Source: Theropithecus gelada | Taxonomy: Eukaryota > Chordata > Mammalia > Primates > Cercopithecidae | Assembly (NCBI RefSeq): GCF_003255815.1 | Contig: NC_037673.1 | Location: forward strand, 89,545,459-89,609,458 | Direction of reading: 5' to 3' | Length of the DNA stretch: 64,000 nucleotides | Part shown: positions 30,106-41,087 of the stretch, piece after piece | How positions within the stretch are numbered: the stretch's first letter is position 1 | How the letters are laid out: each line of letters begins with the position of its first letter | Made by a program: the position numbers and the translations under genes | Notes under the pieces: model-generated | Told to the model about the DNA's origin: nothing | The model's database searches: none | Seen by the model: the letters and a program-made list of their open reading frames with translations, nothing else

Positions 30106-32787
30106 TGTATTAGACCATTCTTGCATTGCTATAAATAAATACTTGAGACTGGGTAATTTATAAAGAAAAGAGGGTTAATCAGCTCACGGTTATGCAGGCT
30201 TTACAGGAAGCATAGTGCTAGCATCTGGTTGACTTCTAGAGAGGCTTCAGGAAGCTTACAATCATGGCAGATGGTGAAATGGGGAGCAGGCACATCACAT
30301 GGCAAAAGCAGGAGCAATAGAGAGAGGTGATGGAAGGTGATACACACTGTTAAATGACCAGATGTCATGAGAACTCACTATCACAAGGACAGCACCAAGC
30401 CATGAAGGACCTGCCCCCATGATCCAAACATACCCCACGAAGTCCTACCCCCAGGATTGCAGAATAATTCAACATGAGATAAGGGCAGGGGCAAATATCC
30501 AAACTATGTCATTCTGCCCCTGGTCCCTCCCAGATCTCATGTGCTTCTTACTTAGCAGAATACAATCATGCCTTCCCAACAGTGCCCCCAAAATCTTATT
30601 TAAACATTAACTCAAAAGTCTCAAGTCTTGGCGGGCACGGTGGCTTATGCCTATAATCCCAGTATTTTGAGAGGCCAAGGCAGGTGTATCACTTAAGGTC
30701 AGGAGTTCAAGACAAGCCTGGCCAACATGGTGAAAACCCATCTCTACTAAAAATACAAAAATTAGCTGAGTATGGTGGTGTATGCCGTGATCCCAGCTAC
30801 TTGGAAGGCTAAGGCAGGAGAATCACTTGAAGACTAGAAACAGGTTTCAGTGAGCCGAGATCATGCCACTGAACTCCACCTACCCCACCCCCCCACAAAA
30901 AAGTCTCCAGTCTCATCTGAGACAATTCCCTCCCATCTATGAGCCTGTTAAATAAAAAGCAAGTGAGTTACTTCCAAGATATAATCGAGGTATTGGGTAA
31001 TATTCCTACTCCAAAAGGGAGAAATCAGCCCAAAGAAAGGGGCTATAGGCCACATGCAAGTTCAAACCCAGTAGGCAGTCATTAAATCTTAAAGTTCCAA
31101 AATAGTCTTCTTTAACTCCATGTCCTGCATCTTGGGCAGCTCCTCCCCTGTGGCTTTGCAGGGTTCAGTCCCCAGGGCTGCTCTCATGGTTTGGAGTTGA
31201 ATGCCTGCAGCTTATCCAAGTGCAAGGTGCAAGCTAACAGTGGATCTACCATTCTGGGGTCTGGAAGAGGGTGACCCCTTTCTCATGGCTTTATTAGTCA
31301 GTCTCTGCTTAGGAACTCTGTGTGGGAGCTCCAACCCCACATTACTCGTTCGCACTGCCCTAGTAGAGATTCCCTGTGAGGGCTCTGCTCCTGAAGTAGG
31401 CTTCTGCCTGGGCACCCAGGCTTTCTCTTACATCTGAAATGTAGGTGGAAGCTGCCAAGTGTTCTTCACTGTTGCATTCTGTGCACCTATAAGCTTAACA
31501 TCACATGGAAGACAGCAAGGATTATGGCTTGCATTCTCCAAAGTGGCAGCCAGAGCTGTACCTAGGCCCTTTTGAGCTGAGACTGGAGCAGGCATGGCTG
31601 GAATGCAGGGAATGGTGTCCCAAGGCTGTGCAGGGCAGCAGGGTCCTGGCCCTGGCCCATGAAACCATTAGGTTCTCATAGGCCTCAGGGCCTGTGATAA
31701 ATGGGGCTGCCAGGAAGGTCTCTGAAATGCCTTCAAGGCCTTTTCTCCATTGTCTTTGATATTAGCACTTGGCTTCCTTTTAATAATACAAATATATATC
31801 TAGCAAATTGTTGCTCAACAGCCTGCTTGAATTCCTCTCCTAAGAAAGCTTTTTCTTTCTCTGCCACATGGCGAGCCTGCAAATTTTTCAAAATCTTATG
31901 CTCTGCTTTTCTTTTAAAATATAAGTTCCAACTTATTTCTTTGCTTTCACATCTGAGCTAGACTATTAAAAGCAGCCACACCACTTCTTGAACACTTTGC
32001 TACTTAGAAATTTCTTCTGCCAGATACCCTAAATTATCACTCTTTAGTTCAAACCTCCACTGATCCTTAGGGTGTGAACACAACGCATCCAAGCTCTTTG
32101 CTAAGTTATAACACATGTGACCTTTGCTGCAGTTCCTGATAAGTTCCTCATTTCCATCTGAGACCTCGCTAGCCTGGACTTCACTGTCCATATCACTGTC
32201 AGCATTTTGGTCACAACCATTTAACTGGTCTCTAAAAAGTGTTAAACTTTCTATCTTTCTGTCTTCTTTGAGCCTTCCAAATTCTTCCAACCTCTGCTTA
32301 TTACCCAGTTCCAAAGTTGCTACCACATTTCAGGTATCTTTGTGACAATTCCCTGGACTCCTCAGTACCCATTTTCTGTATTAGAGCATTCTTGCATTGC
32401 TATAAAGAAATAACTGAGACTGGGTAATTAATTTTTTTTAAAAAAAGAGAGGTTTAATTGGTTCATGGTTCTGCAGGCTTTATAGGAAGCATGGTGCCAG
32501 CATCTGCTCAGCTTTGAGGGAGGCTTCAGGAAGCTTACAATCATGGTAGAAGGCAAAGAGGGAGCAGGCATATCACCTGGCAAAAGCAGCAGCAAGCAAG
32601 GGGTGGGGGAGAGGCCACATAGTTTTAAATGACCAGATCTCACAAGAACTTACATCACAAAGACAGCACTAAGCCATGAGGGATCCACCCCCATGATCCA
32701 AACTGGTTCCAACAGGACCCACTTCCAGCATTGGGAATTACAACTCAACATGAAACTTGGGTGGAGACAAATATTCAAACTACATCA
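30106..32787 (-). mobile_element. MST-type MaLR provirus, two LTRs, minus strand
   Basis: LTRs at 30106-30511 (3' LTR) and 32377-32787 (5' LTR) lie in the same antisense orientation around ~1.87 kb of internal sequence. Both start TGTATTAGA-CATTCTTGCA and end near TCCAAACTATGTCA or TTCAAACTACATCA. Flanking 5-mers AGTAG (30101-30105) and GGTAG (32788-32792) match at 4 of 5 positions. The internal part is homologous to the THE1 internal region but in the opposite orientation, and it carries an Alu at 30630-30898. No gag, pol or env frame survives. Confidence 0.93.
30630..30898 (+). mobile_element. Alu inserted in MST internal region
   Basis: The sense Alu has target duplications AAAAGTCTCAAGTCT (30614-30628) and AAAAGTCTCCAGTCT (30899-30913), a 14-of-15 match. 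The 3' tail is unusual, C-rich (CCCCACCCCCCCAC) rather than pure A. Confidence 0.95.
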
Positions 32788-32792
32788 GGTAG

Positions 32793-33244
32793 ATACAGAG
32801 AACTACAACTTACTAGAAGCAAAAGCCAGGATATTGAGCGAATATCTGTAGGGACACTTTAAAATGTAATTGACAAATTACTGGAGGCTCACAGTGGACT
32901 AGGTTCAGAGTTAAAAACTCTAAGCCATCTAGTATTTGTGAGTTTTCTCTCTAAGCACCCTACTAGATTCTCACTATAAGGATCAGAGAATAGTCTCTGA
33001 TGGTGGGAAGGAAAAATAACTATTTAAAAATATACCCAGAGCTCTCTGTTTTTCTTGACAAGGTATGCTTTTAAGGGAAATTATTTTATCAGAGCCTGAT
33101 TGGGGGCTTATCAGAGGCTTCCCAACATAGAGGAACGGAAATACTCAATTCCAGCTCTTTCTAACCTTCAAAGTAGGATGGGTGGCGGGGGTGGCGTGGA
33201 CAACATGCAAGGACAGAAGGCAATTGTCTGCCCTTGAAGAAACA
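32793..33244. other. Unique DNA
   Basis: Nothing recognised except a GC-richer motif GGTGGCGGGGGTGGCG near 33180. Confidence 0.4.
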
Positions 33245-33462
33245 GAGGGATGGAAACTAAGAAATCATAAAAAAGACGTTCTAGAGATTTAAAAAAAAAA
33301 AAAAAAAACAGAAATGAAGAATGCTTTTGATAGGCTCATAAGTAGACTGGACACTACCAAGAGAATAATCTCTGAGTTTGAAGTTATGTCAATAGAAACT
33401 TCTGAAACTCAAATGCAAAGAGAAAAAATAAGTAAAAAGATGGAACAGAATATTGAAGAATT

Positions 33463-34029
33463 GTGGGACAATTATTAATACAACAAGTGTGGCTGGGCAC
33501 TGTAGCTCACACCTATAATCACAGCACTTTGGGAGACCAAGGCAGGCACTTGAACCCCAGAGATGGAAGTTGCAGTGAGCTGAGATCGCACCATTGCACT
33601 CTAGTCCAGGCAATAGTGCAAGACTCCGACTCAAAAAAATACGAAAAAAAGTGTAATCTATGCATAATAGGAATACCAAAAGGAGAAGAAACTGAAACAG
33701 TAACAGAGAAACTATTTGAAGTAATAATGGCTGAGAATTTTCCAAAATTAATGACAGATACAAACCTACAAATTCAGGAATCGCAGGGCACATCAAACAG
33801 GATAAATACCAAAAAATGTAGACATGGGCATATCATATTCAAAGTTCAAGAAATCAAAGACAAAAATATTTTTGAAAGAAGCCAGAGGAAGGAAACTCAC
33901 CTTACCTATAGAGGAAAAAGCATAAGAATTACATTGAATTTATCTTCAGAAACCATGCAAAAAGATGGCACAGTGAAATATTTAGTTTTAAAAGAAAAAT
34001 CTACGAACCTAGAGTTCCGTATCCAGTGA
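33463..34029 (+). pseudogene. Chimeric Alu-L1 ORF1 open frame, 188 codons
   Basis: The frame begins in ORF1 sequence before the Alu, reads through the internally deleted Alu (about 33491-33648), and continues in the ORF1-derived frame (from about 33650, CNLCIIGIPKGEE) to a TGA at 34027-34029. The C-terminal part retains the RNA-recognition-motif-like and C-terminal-domain-like regions of L1 ORF1p. It is one of the longest intact frames in the window, but it is a fossil; expression is not indicated by anything in the sequence. Confidence 0.5.
33491..33648 (+). mobile_element. Alu with internal deletion
   Basis: Starts GGCTGGGCACTGTAGCTCAC, jumps near 33547 from left-monomer sequence (ACCAAGGCAGGC) to right-monomer sequence (ACTTGAACCCCAGAGATGG), and ends in an A-rich tail. 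Flanked by short AAGTGT repeats (33485-33490, 33649-33654). Confidence 0.85.
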
Positions 34030-34559
34030 AGTTATCCTTTAAAAGTGGAGAAATAAAGACATTCTCAGACAAAAATTAATTGAGGAAATTTGTCACCAAA
34101 AGACCTACCTTGCAAGAAATGTTAAAAGAAGTTTTTCAGAGAAATGGAAAGACACAAGTCAGAAATTCAGATCTACGTGGAAAAAGGAAGGGAGTTAGAG
34201 AAGAACAAATCAAGAAAAAGTAAAATCTTTTATTTTTCTTTTCTTGATCTAACAGATAACAGTCCATTCAAAATAATAATACTGGCAACAATGTATTTAG
34301 ATTATACCTTATTGTTAAGTAAAATGAATCACAGCAATGTTATAAGTTATGGGAGGGGGGAATTTGAAATACTATTATAAGGTATTTACACTACCTATGA
34401 AACAATATGGTTTTATTTAAAAGTGGACTTGGATTAATTGTGAATGTATATTGCAAATTTTAGGGCCACCACTATAAAAAGTTAAAAAAAAAGAAGCCTA
34501 ATTTTCATGCTAAGAGAGAATTGAAACTGGAATGATATAAAATTCTCATTTAAATTATA

Positions 34560-34682
34560 GAAGGCATAAAAGAGTAGAAGACAAAGAAAGAGACATAGGG
34601 AAGGAGAGGGAAGGAAAAAGCAGAGAGGGAGGATGGAAGGGAGAGAGAAAAGAAAAGAAAGAAAGGAAAGAAGGAAGGAATG
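34560..34682. repeat. Purine-rich simple repeat (GAAA/GGAA)
   Basis: About 120 bp of almost pure purine, grading from mixed GGA/GAGA to GAAA and GGAA units. The other strand is polypyrimidine. Confidence 0.9.
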
Positions 34683-34689
34683 GACCAAC

Positions 34690-35550
34690 GTAGGTAATGA
34701 CTAGAAAACAGTTAACACGATTTAGATCATTTTAAACTTTTAAATAACTGAAAATGAAACATTCTAAGACAGCCTAATGTGACCACGAAAGCATTAATGC
34801 ATACCTAGGGTTTAATTCTGGGATAGGGAATAAGATCTGACAAAGCAAGTTTGGAGTGTCCTTGTAGCAAATTAGGCTTTCTGTATAGCTAGTCCCCCAT
34901 TCAAGTGCTGCATATTCAATATATGAGTTACATCCAAATATATATATTAGAGAAACTAAAATTCAAAACATTACATGAAATAATTATGTAAACATCATGT
35001 TTTCAAGATTGGAATGGTATTTTTATACGATTGTATAATTGGAATATCAAGACAGTAGTTTTTCAGTTCCTTCTGGGTACCTCTTTTCTTCCGATATTAT
35101 TCATGTGTCCCTTCATTGTGTGTCGCAAGTCTGAGCTTACCTATTCCTAGGTCTCTACAAATTTCCATAATTACAAAATTACCCTTACTCTTATTAATTC
35201 TAATCCCCTTGTAAACTTTAATATCTGTATTTTTGACGAACTAATTATTCCAAAATATCCTCAGAAACTTATTCCACCTCCCAGTATTTATTGCAATAAT
35301 ATATTAGATGTTGAATATGGTCAAATAGCTTTTAAGATACCATGTTCTTATAATGAGCCTTCTTCTTAAACACACACACCCCACGCTACATTGCTGTAAT
35401 AAATCAGCAGTAAATAGAACTACTTGATGGGTCCTAAGAGTCCTTCTATCTAATCCCTGAATGTCAGGGTAGTCTTGGAGACCCTCTACACCGTCACTCA
35501 TTCTCAAGAGAAAAGACAAAGAGTGAAGACTGATCACAAGGTAATCCAAA
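34690..35550. other. Unique AT-rich DNA
   Basis: Nothing recognised. A short CA tract lies near 35370-35379. Confidence 0.4.
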
Positions 35551-36730
35551 GTTTGTATCATCAGACAGGACTTTAAAGAGTTATTACAACTATGCTCAGT
35601 GACTTAAAGAAAAGTATGTTCACACTGGATAAAAATAGAGTAAATCTCAGCAGAGACATAAAAACTATAATTAAAAAAACAAATGGAAATTCTGTTAAAA
35701 TATCTGAAATTGAAAAAAATCCACTGGATGGGATTAACAGCAGAGTGGAGACTGCAGAGGAAAGAATAAGTGAGCTTAGGGATAAATCAAAAAATATTAT
35801 ACCTATGCACATCATAGTCAAACTTCCCAGAAGCAACAATAAAGAGAAAATCTTGAAAGCAGCCAGAATAAAATCACAGATTCACATAGAGGAACAGTGA
35901 CACAAATGATCACTATCTTTCCAGAATCGGTGAAGGCCAGAAGAGAGTGGACCATCTTTAAAGTGCTGAAAAAAAGGCAGTCTATCCAGACTTCTGTGTC
36001 TGATAAAATATCCTTCAAGAATAAGGAAATAAACATTTCCAGGTAAGAGAATAATTACAGAATTCATCATGAGCATATCTGTACTACAAGAAATTTTAAT
36101 GAAAAAGCAAATAATATCACATGGAAATTCAGAACTTTAGGAAGTAGGGGCATACAAAATTAAAAATATCTCAGTACATATTAAAGATTATTTTTCCTCT
36201 TAATTCTTTTAAAATACATACAACAGTTTAAAACAAAACATTGTCTGTTGGGGTTTATTATGTCTCTTGATAGAATGCATATGAAAGCTATATCATAAAA
36301 TGCAGGGTAGGATGAGTAATAAATGGACCTATACAACCTATAAAATTTTTAGTATGTATGTTTTAATACCTAGAGCAAGCACTAAAAAAATGCAAAGACA
36401 TATAGCTAAAAAGCCAATAGATAAACCAAATTCTATAAGAATGTTCTTAGCGGCCTTATTCATAATAACACCAAACTCTAAATAGCCCAGGTGTCCAACA
36501 AATAGGGCATAGATAAACAAATTTTGGTACCTTCCTGCAATAGAATACCACTTAGCAATAGAAAAAACAAACCAACAAAATGGGTGAATTTCAAAACATT
36601 ATGCTGAATGAAGACTTACACAAAAAAGCACACATTGTATCATTTCATTTATATGAAGTTCTAGAACAGCCAAAACTAATTGATGGTGGAAAAGTAGAGC
36701 AAAAACACCAAGATTAGAGTGTGCCTAACA
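35551..36730 (+). mobile_element. L1M/HAL1-like element, ORF1 and 3' region
   Basis: ORF1 coiled-coil part: GCAGAGTGGAGACTGCAGAG and the 102-codon frame 35592-35900. Then CTTTCCAGAATCGGTGAAGG and GATAAAATATCCTTCAAGAA, then a spacer (AAAGACATATAGCTAAAAAG) and an L1M-like ORF2 3' end (GGCCTTATTCATAATAACAC, AGAATACCACTTAGCAATAG). Most of ORF2 is missing. It is an old element. Confidence 0.75.
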
Positions 36731-36734
36731 TATT

Positions 36735-37060
36735 CAAGGAGCTTTGAGGAGGCCGGTGGAGCTGGAGCATAGAAAGCAGAAAAGAGTAGTGGAAGAGTTC
36801 ATCATAGAGGAAAGAGGGATTGGTCAAAGAGAAGGACCAGATCTTGTGGGTCATTGTTAAGACTTTTTACTCTGAATGAAATGGGATCTTTTGTGGGGCT
36901 TTGAATAGAGGAGAGACATGATCTGATTACATTTTTCAGGGATCGTATAGCTGCTCCAAGAATGGACTGTAAGGGGTCAGTATAGGAAAAGGGAGACAAT
37001 TAGGAGACTATTACATTTATCTGCATGAATGATGAAGATGGCTTGAATATATATAGAGCT
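36735..37060 (-). mobile_element. LINE-2 fragment, antisense
   Basis: AGGAGGCCGGTGGAGCTGGA, GAGAGACATGATCTGATTAC and CTCCAAGAATGGACTGTAAG are antisense L2 blocks. Confidence 0.8.
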
Positions 37061-37954
37061 CAGAATGGTGCCTTGTACTCAGTAAATTTTATCTGCTAAT
37101 GTTATTTAAATTCCAAATAATCAGGTTAGTTTTTAGTCACTGAATGTTTAAAACTATTCAGATATTATATTTTTAATTTTCAAGAAATATTTATTTTATG
37201 ATTGCTTATTTTCCATGCTGGAATGCTACTTTGTGTTTGCAATATTTTCACAAATTTATCTTTTCTTTTGTTTCCTGAATTATCTCTTTGTTCCAAAGTT
37301 GGTTATTCTATTTATTGTTAAACTTTTCTTTCATTTTCTTGGTTTTCTGCAAGTGTCTGGTAATCCTAGGTTTTCTGCTCACATTTTTATAAAATGGGTA
37401 TGTTGGTTAGTTTATTCATACTTAGAATGCTTTTGCTTCTGATACTTTATTATAAAAATTTACAAGCATACAGGAAGTTAATAGTGCAGTGAACACATGT
37501 ATCTCTATCACCTAGATGCTACTGCCAACATTTCGCGATATACTTGCTTTATCACTTATCCATCTATCTATTCATCCCTCTTTCTAGCCATTAATTTGTC
37601 TTTTTAAAAATACATTTCAAAGTAAGTCATGACTGGCTTTTCCTGTTGTTGTATAGGTGGAGGTGTGTTTTCTGAAAAGGAGGAAAAACATGGGTCTTGG
37701 TCAGCAGATCAGGCTTTTCAGTAGTCACAATTCCCTTCAGGATATAGGCGTGGAAAATAGACAGGCAAGCTGTGGTCTCCCATGTCCAACAGAAGAATTT
37801 TATTTTTGGGAAGGACAGTGTCCCTCCTCGTGTACCTTTCCTCCTCTCATCTGCCTCCCGCCTTTATATGATTTTCAAAGGCATTGTGTAACCTCAAGGT
37901 AGTCTGCAACATTTCTCTCTTACATCATGTGTTTGTAAAGAGGTTAAAATTTAG
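37061..37954. other. Mostly unique, with an old L1M-like tail
   Basis: 37445-37640 (TTTACAAGCATACAGGAAGT, ACATTTCGCGATATACTTGC) resembles an old L1M 3' end. The rest is unrecognised. Confidence 0.4.
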
Positions 37955-38660
37955 CAGTTTGTAATAGAACACCCCAAATAACAGCAGCTTAAATAAGATA
38001 GGAGTTATTTCTTATGAGCGTAAGTACTCCAGACTAGTTTTATGGCTCGACAATCATCAATGGCCCAGATTTCTACTTTTTTGTTGTTCTGTCAAACTTA
38101 GTATGTGCCATCAACATATGGCTCAGAGTGACTGCTCCAGCTCCAGCCAGTAGGCTCACATTCCAGTCAGAAGGAAGAGGAAAATTTTCCTTTAAGAATT
38201 TCTCAGAAGTTGTTAACACCACTTTTGTTTACATCTTAGTGGTCACTTGCTTCACAATGGAGATAAATTCTGAGAAGTGCACAATTAGGTAATTTTGTCA
38301 TTGTATGAACATCATATAGTTATGCAAACCTAGAGGGTATAGTCTACTACACACCTAGGCTATGTGGTACAGCCTATTACTCATAGGCTACAAGTCTGCG
38401 CAGCATGCGACTGTACTGAATACTATAGGCAATTGTAACACAATGGTATTTGTGTAACTAAAGACATCTAAACATAGAGAAAGTTCGGTAAAAATAAGGC
38501 ATTATAATCTTACGGGACCATTGTTGTGTATGTATTTTGTTGGTCACTGAAATATCATTATGTGGTACATGACCATACTTAGATATACAATCACACTTAG
38601 CTACCATGCTACTAAGTACTGGGAATTGCGATTGATTCTGGGTGACCATGTGCTTCATAA
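37955..38660 (+). repeat. Old interspersed repeat (unnamed), split by Tigger-like element
   Basis: The left part (37955-38236: CACCCCAAATAACAGCAGC, GACTGCTCCAGCTCCAGCC) and right part (38578-38660: CACTTAGCTACCATGCTACT, ATTCTGGGTGACCATGTGC) follow one medium-reiteration repeat that I recognise but cannot name with confidence. The DNA transposon between them explains the gap. Confidence 0.55.
38239..38575 (+). mobile_element. Tigger-like (pogo/Tc1) DNA transposon, non-autonomous
   Basis: Blocks GGTAATTTTGTCATTGTATG, TACACACCTAGGCTATGTGG, GAATACTATAGGCAATTGTA and CATCTAAACATAGAGAAAGT match a medium-reiteration DNA transposon. The ends are inverted (TGGTCAC on the left, and TGGTCATG read inward from the right). 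TA dinucleotides at 38237-38238 and 38576-38577 are the expected target duplication. No transposase. Confidence 0.7.
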
Positions 38661-38928
38661 AAACAATGAGAATGGATGTTGAGGGTACAATGCTGGCAAC
38701 TGTCAGCAAACTCTGCTTTTCCTCCCTGCAGTCCTGGGTCTACTGTGGACCCAGTTCAACTGCAGTAACCCATTGACTTCATTCCTGTTGTTATTCTGAA
38801 GACTTCCTGGCACATCACCAGCTACCTGCATGAAGAAAAACCTTCTCAAGCCTTTTTTTCCCCCATTTGGCTTCAGTGATAACCAATTCAGCTTGTAGAC
38901 GTTATTACCTGAGGTAAAACATCTTTTG
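38661..38928. other. Unique DNA
   Basis: Nothing of note beyond a 7-bp hairpin CTGGGTC/GACCCAG at 38734-38754. Confidence 0.4.
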
Positions 38929-39925
38929 CTGCCGTTGCTTTTGGTGTTTTAGACATGAAGTCTTTGCCCATGCCTATGTCCTGAATGGTACTACCTAGGT
39001 TTTCCTCTAGGGTTTTTATGGTATTAAGTCTAACATTTAAGTCTCTAATCCATCTTGAATTAATTTTCGTATAAGGAGTAAGGAAAGGATCCAGTTTCAG
39101 CTTTCTACTTATGGCTAGCCAATTTTCCCAGCACCATTTATTAAATAGGGAATCCTTTCCCCATTTCTTGTTTCTCTCAGGTTTGTCAAAGATCAGATGG
39201 CTGTAGATGTGTGGTATTATTTCTGAGGACTCTGTTCTGTTCCATTGGTCTATATCTCTGTTTTGGTACCAGTACCATGCTGTTTTGGTTACTGTAGCCT
39301 TGTAGTATAGTTTGAAGACAGGTAGAGTGATGCCTCCAGCTTTGTTCTTTTGACTTAGGATTGTCTTGGAGATGTGGGCCCTTTTTTGGTTCCATATGAA
39401 CTTTAAAGCAGTTTTTTCCAGTTCTGTGAAGAAACTCATTGGTAGCGAAGACTTGGAATCAACCCAAATGTCCATCAGTGACAGACTGGATTAAGAAAAT
39501 GTGGCACATATACACCATGGAATACTATGCAGCCATAAAAAAGGATGAGTTTGTGTCCTTTGTAGGGACATGGATGCAGCTGGAAACCATCATTCTTAGC
39601 AAACTATCACAAGAACAGAAAACCAAACACCGCATGTTCTCACTCATGGGTGGGAACTGAACAATGAGACCACCTGGACTCGGGAAGGGGAACATCACAC
39701 ACTGGGGCCTATCATGGGGAGGGGGGAGAGGGGAGGGATTGCATTGGGAGTTATACCTGATGTAAATGACGAGTTGATGGGTGCTGATGAGTTGATGGGT
39801 GCAGCACAGCAACATGGCACAAGTATACATATGTAACAAACCTGCACGTTATGCACATGTACCCTAGAACTTAAAGTATAATAATAATAATAAAAATAAA
39901 TAAATAAAAAATAAAAAATAAAAAA
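38929..39925 (+). mobile_element. L1PA insertion with 5' inversion (twin priming)
   Basis: The 3' part (39444-39925) is sense L1PA: the ORF2 C-terminus (GTGGCACATATACACCATGG), the 3'UTR with its G-rich tract (39716-39736) and an AAT/AAA-rich tail. The 5' part (38929-39443) is ORF2 sequence in inverted orientation with a 195-codon minus-strand frame (38888-39475). About 0.9 kb of ORF2 that should lie between the two parts is absent. This is the classic twin-priming structure. An 18-bp unit GAGTTGATGGGTGCTGAT is duplicated at 39771-39806 in the 3'UTR. No clear target duplication was found. Confidence 0.92.
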
Positions 39926-40062
39926 AATTTAAAAAAAGTCTTGAGCCTATGTAATTCTTAGCTGTATCTGTGCTTACTAGGCCAGAGCCAAACACAGGAT
40001 ACAATACAGCACAAATGGGTTGTGCAGTAACTTCATCTTTTAAAAAAATTTCTTAAATTTAT

Positions 40063-40222
40063 GGTATTTTTTTAGAGACAGGGTCTCACTGTGTCTCCCA
40101 GATTGGAGTTTAGTGGCACAATCATAGCTCACTGCAACTTCGCACTCCTGGGGTCAAGTGATCCTCTCACCTTGGCCTCCCAAAGTGCTGGAATTACAGG
40201 TGTGCACCACTACACCCAGGCA
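40063..40222 (-). mobile_element. Alu monomer (FLAM/FRAM-like), antisense
   Basis: An antisense single Alu unit with poly(T) start (TTTTTTTAGAGACAGGGTCT) and end near ACCACTACACCCAGGC. It is too short for a dimer, so it is either a free monomer or a deleted Alu. Confidence 0.8.
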
Positions 40223-40802
40223 CCAGTAACTTTATTTTTTTGTAACTGATTTCATCTTGTTCTGTAGAGCTCATTTCCATGGATGGCAGATTTTTTAAAA
40301 AATCCCTAACTTTATCAATTGAAGCTAATCTTTTCCAGTTTTAAATTATTGATTTTTGCCAAATGTTAACTCAATACAATGGCCAAACTTTTAATGAGGA
40401 ATATGTATCACCTGACATTTGACCCTCTTCTACTTCTTGTTTCCTGAGGTAGTTATAGTTGTAGGGGAAACTTTAGTCATGGAGGTGGGACAAGAGGCCT
40501 CTGTCCATGTGCTGACCTCTTGGTTCCTGTTGGACTTCACTGAGATGACATTCATCGTGCTGGTTACTGGGAATCTTAGTAGGGTCTACTGAAATGTGGC
40601 TTGGTCAATCTCATCTGGTCTTTTGGTCATTGTCCTAGTATTCCTTAGTACTGTCTGGCAACACTGTCATTTGCCTCAAGATATGAAGTTAGTTTTGTCT
40701 ATGATTCTTTTTTTAATGACAGTCCTGGGACCGAGAAACTGATAGAATACTTTAAATAATACATTGCAACTGTGTTCAAGGTGTGTTATTGGGTCTTTCT
40801 TT
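40223..40802. other. Unique DNA
   Basis: No feature recognised. Confidence 0.4.
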
Positions 40803-40878
40803 AACATTTTATTTTTAGTTTTTATTTCAATAGGGTTTTGGGGAACAGGTGGTGTTTGGTTACATGAATAAGTTCTTT
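40803..40878 (-). mobile_element. L1MA/L1PB-like L1, 3' tip (left of the L1PA insertion)
   Basis: TTATTTCAATAGGGTTTTGG and GGAACAGGTGGTGTTTGGTT are the antisense 3'UTR end of an older L1. It is cut at 40878 by the L1PA and continues at 47027. Confidence 0.9.
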
Positions 40879-41087
40879 TGTTAATTATACTTTAAGTTCT
40901 AGGTTACATGTGTACAACGTGCAGGTTTGTTACATAGGTATACATGTGCCATGTTGGTTTACTGCACCCAACAATTCATCATTTACCTTAGGCATTTCTC
41001 ATAATGCTATCCCTCCCTCAGCCCCCAAGCCCCCAACAGGCCCTGGTGTGTGATGTTCACTGTCCTGTGTCCAAGCGTCCTCCTTGT

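Larger units (their letters stand above)
33245..34500 (+). mobile_element. HAL1/L1M-type ORF1 relic
   Basis: An A-run (33291-33308) and then L1-type ORF1 sequence: GAGAATTTTCCAAAATTAAT, GAAATAAAGACATTCTCAGA and CAAAAGACCTACCTTGCAAG are hallmark ORF1 blocks. No ORF2 follows, as in the HAL1 'half-L1' family. It is interrupted by a short Alu at 33491-33648. Confidence 0.75.
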
